From positions 19,716,001-19,780,000 of the forward strand of contig JAUJPP010000012.1 of NCBI GenBank assembly GCA_030562195.1: DNA of 64,000 nt. The letters run 5' to 3'. This DNA is from Nipponacmea schrenckii (taxonomy: Eukaryota; Mollusca; Gastropoda; Lottiidae). Shown here in pieces: positions 59,770-64,000 of this stretch (position 1 is the first letter of the stretch; each line of letters starts with the position of its first letter). Below the pieces are notes generated by a model. That model saw only the letters and a program-made list of their open reading frames with translations, did no database searches and was not told the origin of the DNA. Made by a program: the position numbers and the translations under genes.

Positions 59770-61925
59770 GCATTCCCTGGGAACGTTCTTACTACGTTTT
59801 ACAAATATTCGTGTATTTCAAATGCCCAATTTGCACAAGTTCTATATAATTAACTAAATATTTCATATGTTGATAATGGCATCTGTCATATCATTAGAAA
59901 GAAGACTCGATAAGGACGACCGATCTTTATATTTCTTTAATATACATGTACATGAAATATAATATAAAATATGTATAATAAACACAGATTCTTACATAAT
60001 GTGTACAGTATCAATAGTGTACATGTATAACTTGTGTGTAGATACAGTAACAGATCTGTACATGCAGTATAAATAGTGTGTACATACAGTTCAAATAAAT
60101 ATAAGAAATATAATAGTTTAAATAAGGTAAAATTGGATTATAAAATACAGTTATCAAATGTAGAAAAGATTTTCTATAATATTCTATACAAAATATCTAT
60201 ACAGATCAATTGATTGATTCAATCAATCCAATATTATCACAGTTTTCATTAAAAAAAGGGAATTATGAATACAATGGGCTGGGCGATATTGATTCCAGTA
60301 GATATCACGATATTAAGCATTGATATAGCACAATGTGGGAATATATCACAATGTGGGAATATATCACAATGTGGAATCTATCGACGTGGAATCTATCACG
60401 TGGGAATCTATCGACGTGGGAATCTATTAACGTGGGAATCTATCGCGATATTTTTTCTTGGTTTTGAATCGAAATGTTGGCATTTCTATCGATCGAAAGT
60501 AAGGGAAAACCAAAAATATCTCTTAATAAAAATCTGTTTCTAATATTTTTTAAATATTATTTGTTAAAAATGTGTATATGGCCTTATCGTGATACTGAAA
60601 TATCGCCCAGATATCTTTGGAATGAATAAATAAATAATAAATTACATAAAACTAAGGGTATAAAGATTCGGTTCTCAAAATATCAATTCACAGGAATATT
60701 TGTAAACAAATTGTAGCCTCATGTTTATTATACAGTTGAAGGATAACGAAAAATACTTATTTCATTTGTTTAAGACATAATCTGAACAAAATTAAAATAC
60801 AACAATTATTTAATTCAATCCCTTTGAGCAAGATTTTCGTTTCCTTCAGACAATTTGATACAGAGTACCTCTGCGATTAGAGTCAATTTACACAAATTTG
60901 ATAAAAAAAATACTCAAGTGTTAAGGGGTGCGCATTATAGTCGTAATTATACGATATTGAAAATCACTACAGTTCAATAGAATAGCATCATTATTTTTAT
61001 CTGTATGAGATAAATTTTGAGTTTAAATCAAATTTAAAAAACGTATTTTCATAGTAAATTTTCACAGAAAAGCTGAGTAAATAGTTTGGCGGAATGTTGG
61101 AATTAATGAAATGTATACTCAAAAGGCACAATAATCTAAAAAAAAAAAATGCCTTCCTACTAAATTCAGATCTATAGAATTTTGATTCTATGATACAATT
61201 CCTTATTTCTTGAGCATAAAGAAGTAAATTGCGATTCTCATTAAAAAAAATCAACCATCTTTGGGACTATAAAATAAATATGTAAAATACCAATTAAAAA
61301 GAGAGTGTGCATACTCTTTTAATTCAAGACATAATTAACTTTGATATAAAACTGGTTCTGTTCACAAGACATCAAATTGTAGCACTACATTATGTCTGTT
61401 TATTTCTGGAGTGCAATGATGATACCTTTCTGTACTTCTTGTGGTGAAGATGAAGAGCTCATACATTACAACAGTAGCCTAATACAACACTTTTAAGTAC
61501 CTTGTATTAGAATCATAGAACTGGAAATAAAAATGATTGATATAAGAAATTTAATGTCACAGCATCACCAAAATCACCTTATTTACAGTTAGCTGATAAA
61601 AGGTGATACATGTCTCAGAAAAGAACCATGGCCTTTAAAGCCCAAGTTATTTTCAATACCAAAATAATATGAAAAGGAAGTCTATTTTCGAAAAAATGAC
61701 ATATTCTTTATGGGCATAGGAAATTAACTCACTTAAAAAGAGTAAATGTACAAGATATTTCTACTATCTTTAAATAGACCAAAGAAGAAAGAGATATTCT
61801 CCAATATCCTATAGTGTATAAGAGGACCTCTAGTTTAAAACATGTTTTTGATTTATTAAGTTATGGACATTGCTTCAAACCATCTATATGTGAGCATTTC
61901 AAGCATTTAAACAATCAATTCAATA
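59770..61925. other. intergenic stretch between copy C and the coiled-coil gene
   Basis: AT-rich, no protein recognised. Contains a small cluster of 18-20 bp repeats GGGAATATATCACAATGTG / GGAATCTATCGACGTGG at 60,325-60,450. Part of the right side is probably the 3' end of the minus-strand gene, whose last exon was not located. Confidence 0.45.
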
Positions 61926-61930
61926 CTTAC

Positions 61931-63222
61931 ATTCTCTTTCAGGTAAGTGTGGACTTCCTGACCTTGACCTCACAGATGACCTATATAAATGACCTGACCT
62001 TGGTGACCTGCCTACTGGACTTGGAGTGAGCCTTCTTCTTGACTGAAAACAAAATGAAACTTATTCAAATTCCTTTTTTCAACTTGAAAGTTTACCCTTA
62101 AAAATGCATTTACTGCTAATTTCTGCATCTTATCAGACTGGTGAAAAAAGACGTCAATCAACGAACTAAGAGGAAAATTGTGCCAAGATTACAGCATTAT
62201 CATACCTTTCATCAATTGCTCAACTTAGGTATTGTTCATGCATACAGCTTCAAAAAAAATTAGGTTGCTCTGACCTGCATTCTTAGAATGACAAGTCAAG
62301 AAACGAAAATCGTCAAGGTCTTACCCCCCAAGTTTTCAATTTTGTTTTGCCAATCACTACTAAGCGAATTTCCAATTGAGCCATTCACCCCTCGAGACTT
62401 TATATATTATATGTGACGTAATATAATTTTATGTGAGAAGAGACCATTTATCTTTACACATAATAAATTCTGAATAAAACCACAACTCCGAAATGCAAAT
62501 GCTGGAATTCGCACTCTGCACAGTGAGGTCACAGAAACCTTAATCGAGGTGTCCATTCCCCCCCTTGGGGGTTAATTCACCCCCATTTGAGAACCGTGGT
62601 CTTACCCTATATGATGGACTTCTACTACGAGCTCTAGTCAATTGTTCTAGAACAATAAGATCAGGGTTGTCTGTTGTATTAAATAAAACATCTTGTAGAT
62701 TATTCAGTTTCCTTTTTAAACTATCAATAGTTTCTTCTGAGGCCAGTCTAGTCTTCTCCATAGACTCAGAATGGCGTAACATTTGTTGACGTAACTGATA
62801 CTGAAAGTAAACAACAGTTTGGGTTAAGAATGAAAATATATTTATTAGGTAACTGTATATCTGTATATAACAGGTACTATATTTCCTGCTCATTGGGAGA
62901 GTTATTATTAATTTTTTCTAATTTCAGATCAGAACCAAGGAAAACCATCCAACAGATCCAGATCCCCATTTCTCAATAAAATATCTGTTCCACCCTAAGC
63001 CTGTTCACTGGAGATTCACACCCTCCCTTGTCTCCATTTCATTCCATTTACTTACCCTGAGATAATCTTGTTCTTGCACTAGTTGATCTTTCATAGCTTC
63101 TTTCTTCCATTTATCTCTAAATGCTGTAGGTTCAGTAGTTAAATTACTATGTTTTTTCACAAACTGATGTTTGGCTAAATTCAAAAAATCAGAACTTAAA
63201 TGACAACCTTGTTCATAGCAAA
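61931..63222 (-). CDS. partial gene for a coiled-coil protein with an Arg/Ser-rich tail
   Basis: Minus-strand exons with canonical sites and matching phases: 63222-63056 (ends LVQEQDYLR), 62800-62606 (YQLRQQMLRHSESMEKTRLA ... SRSPSYR) and 62042-61931 (SRRRLTPSPVGRSPRSGHLY ... SGSPHLPE, donor GAAT|GTAAGT). Roughly 120 residues are seen before the last donor. The first two exons are charged and heptad-like (coiled coil); the third is Arg/Ser/Pro-rich and likely disordered or phosphorylated. Upstream exons are beyond the right edge; the final exon was not identified. The protein resembles cytoskeletal or centrosomal coiled-coil proteins only in general style; no family is claimed. Confidence 0.65.
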
Positions 63223-63432
63223 CTAAAAATAATCTGTATATAACAGGTACTATACTTCTTGCCGATTGGGCGGGTTATTATGTTTTCATAATTTCAGATC
63301 AGAACAGAAGAAAACCATCCAACAGATCCAGATCCCCATTTCTCAATAAAATATCTGTTCCACCCTAAGCCTGTTCATCTGGAAGATTCAACCCCTCCCT
63401 TTCCAAAAATCCATTTCATTTCATTTACTTAC

Positions 63433-63558
63433 CCTGAGATAATCTTGTTCTTGCACTAGTTGATCTTTCATAGCTTCTTTCTTCCATTTATCTCTAAATG
63501 CTGTAGGTTCAGTAGTTAATATTAATTTATTTTCTTTCACTTCACTGATGTCTTCAGG
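63433..63558 (-). pseudogene. duplicated exon copy of the coiled-coil gene
   Basis: Repeats the 3' part of the exon at 63222-63056 (from TTEPTAFRDKWKKEAMKDQL to QDYLR and its donor) with a different 5' part (PEDISEVKENKLILTTEPTA). The unit of about 377 bp also includes the following intron. It is open over 42 codons with its own TTTAG acceptor, but its end phase does not fit the start phase of the next exon, so both cannot be used in one transcript. Confidence 0.65.
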
Positions 63559-63699
63559 CTAAATTCAGTAAAATATCAAATATTAAAGTACATTTCGAAT
63601 AGTAACATTTTCAATTTAAATAGTATTTAACTACAATTTTGACTCAAAAAGATTATTTTTCACACTTATAAATATACATAACACTTACTTATAGTTGGA

Positions 63700-64000
63700 A
63701 ATTATAAGATATTATATTTTCAAGTAAGATATTGAAAATGCACTATTAAGTTAAATATTAGAAATACACTACTAATTCAGATAATTATAGAAAATATTAG
63801 CACTATTCTATAATTTATATATTAAAAATATGCTAACTTATAATTGGTAATATTAGATATTGGAAATGCACTACTAAGTCAGATAATTATTGAGAATGCA
63901 CTACTAAGTCAGATAAAATTATTGGAAATGCTCTACTAAGTCAGATAATTATTGGAAATGCACTACTAAGTCAGATAATTATTGAGAATGCACTACTAAA
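63700..64000. repeat. 30-bp repeat array running off the window edge
   Basis: GCACTACTAAGTCAGATAAT + TATTGGAAAT units, irregular until about 63,840 and regular (about 30-34 bp) to the end; extent beyond the window unknown. Confidence 0.85.

Overview
The window is animal nuclear DNA: AT-rich, small exons bounded by GT/AG introns, many minisatellites, tRNA-derived SINEs, MITEs, a Tc1-like remnant and a LINE remnant. No contaminating bacterial or viral genes were seen. The gene family and repeat style suggest a lophotrochozoan, most likely a gastropod mollusc; that is inference, not proof.

The core is a tandem cluster of three paralogous genes on the + strand, each about 13-14 kb with about 19 small coding exons, a TATA promoter and a non-coding 5' exon. 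They encode short secreted ADAMTS-like zinc metalloproteinases: signal peptide, reprolysin propeptide, RXKR cleavage sites, catalytic domain with HExxHxxGxxH, disintegrin-like region, one thrombospondin type-1 repeat and a Cys-rich module. Copy B (26.6-38.8 kb) is intact as read here (19 coding exons, 2061 nt, 686 residues). It ends exactly at the CGVCGG motif that closes the ADAMTS Cys-rich domain, so spacer and C-terminal TSP repeats are absent. Copy A (6.96-20.3 kb) has the same architecture but a ruined propeptide (stop in exon 4, decayed exon 5), so it is called a pseudogene although exons 6-19 stay open. Copy C (46.07-59.4 kb) is open through the TSP1 repeat but has a remodelled, shortened C-terminus. 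Two inverted exon fragments (E about 4.8-5.0 kb, D about 22.0-24.4 kb) sit on the minus strand about 1.1 kb upstream of the promoters of A and B.

The most unusual property is how the introns are built. Several minisatellites are made of the gene's own exon edges plus splice sites: the exon 5 donor in all three copies, the exon 14 acceptor in A, the exon 18 acceptor in A and B, and a single duplication of the exon 19 acceptor in B. Each array therefore presents a row of decoy splice sites beside the real one. Other introns carry unrelated arrays (45, about 59 and 30 bp units), a TTAA-flanked MITE, a 9-bp-TSD fold-back MITE, a palindromic tRNA-like SINE and a local inversion between paralogs.

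The A-B spacer holds fragment D and its 30-bp array. The B-C spacer (39.3-45.7 kb) holds an internally deleted Tc1/mariner transposase, a 57-bp array and an inverted pair of TTAGGCACAC arrays. At the right end (61.9-63.6 kb, minus strand) lies part of an unrelated coiled-coil/Arg-Ser-rich gene with a duplicated exon. The first 4.8 kb are mostly tandem arrays and repeat debris.
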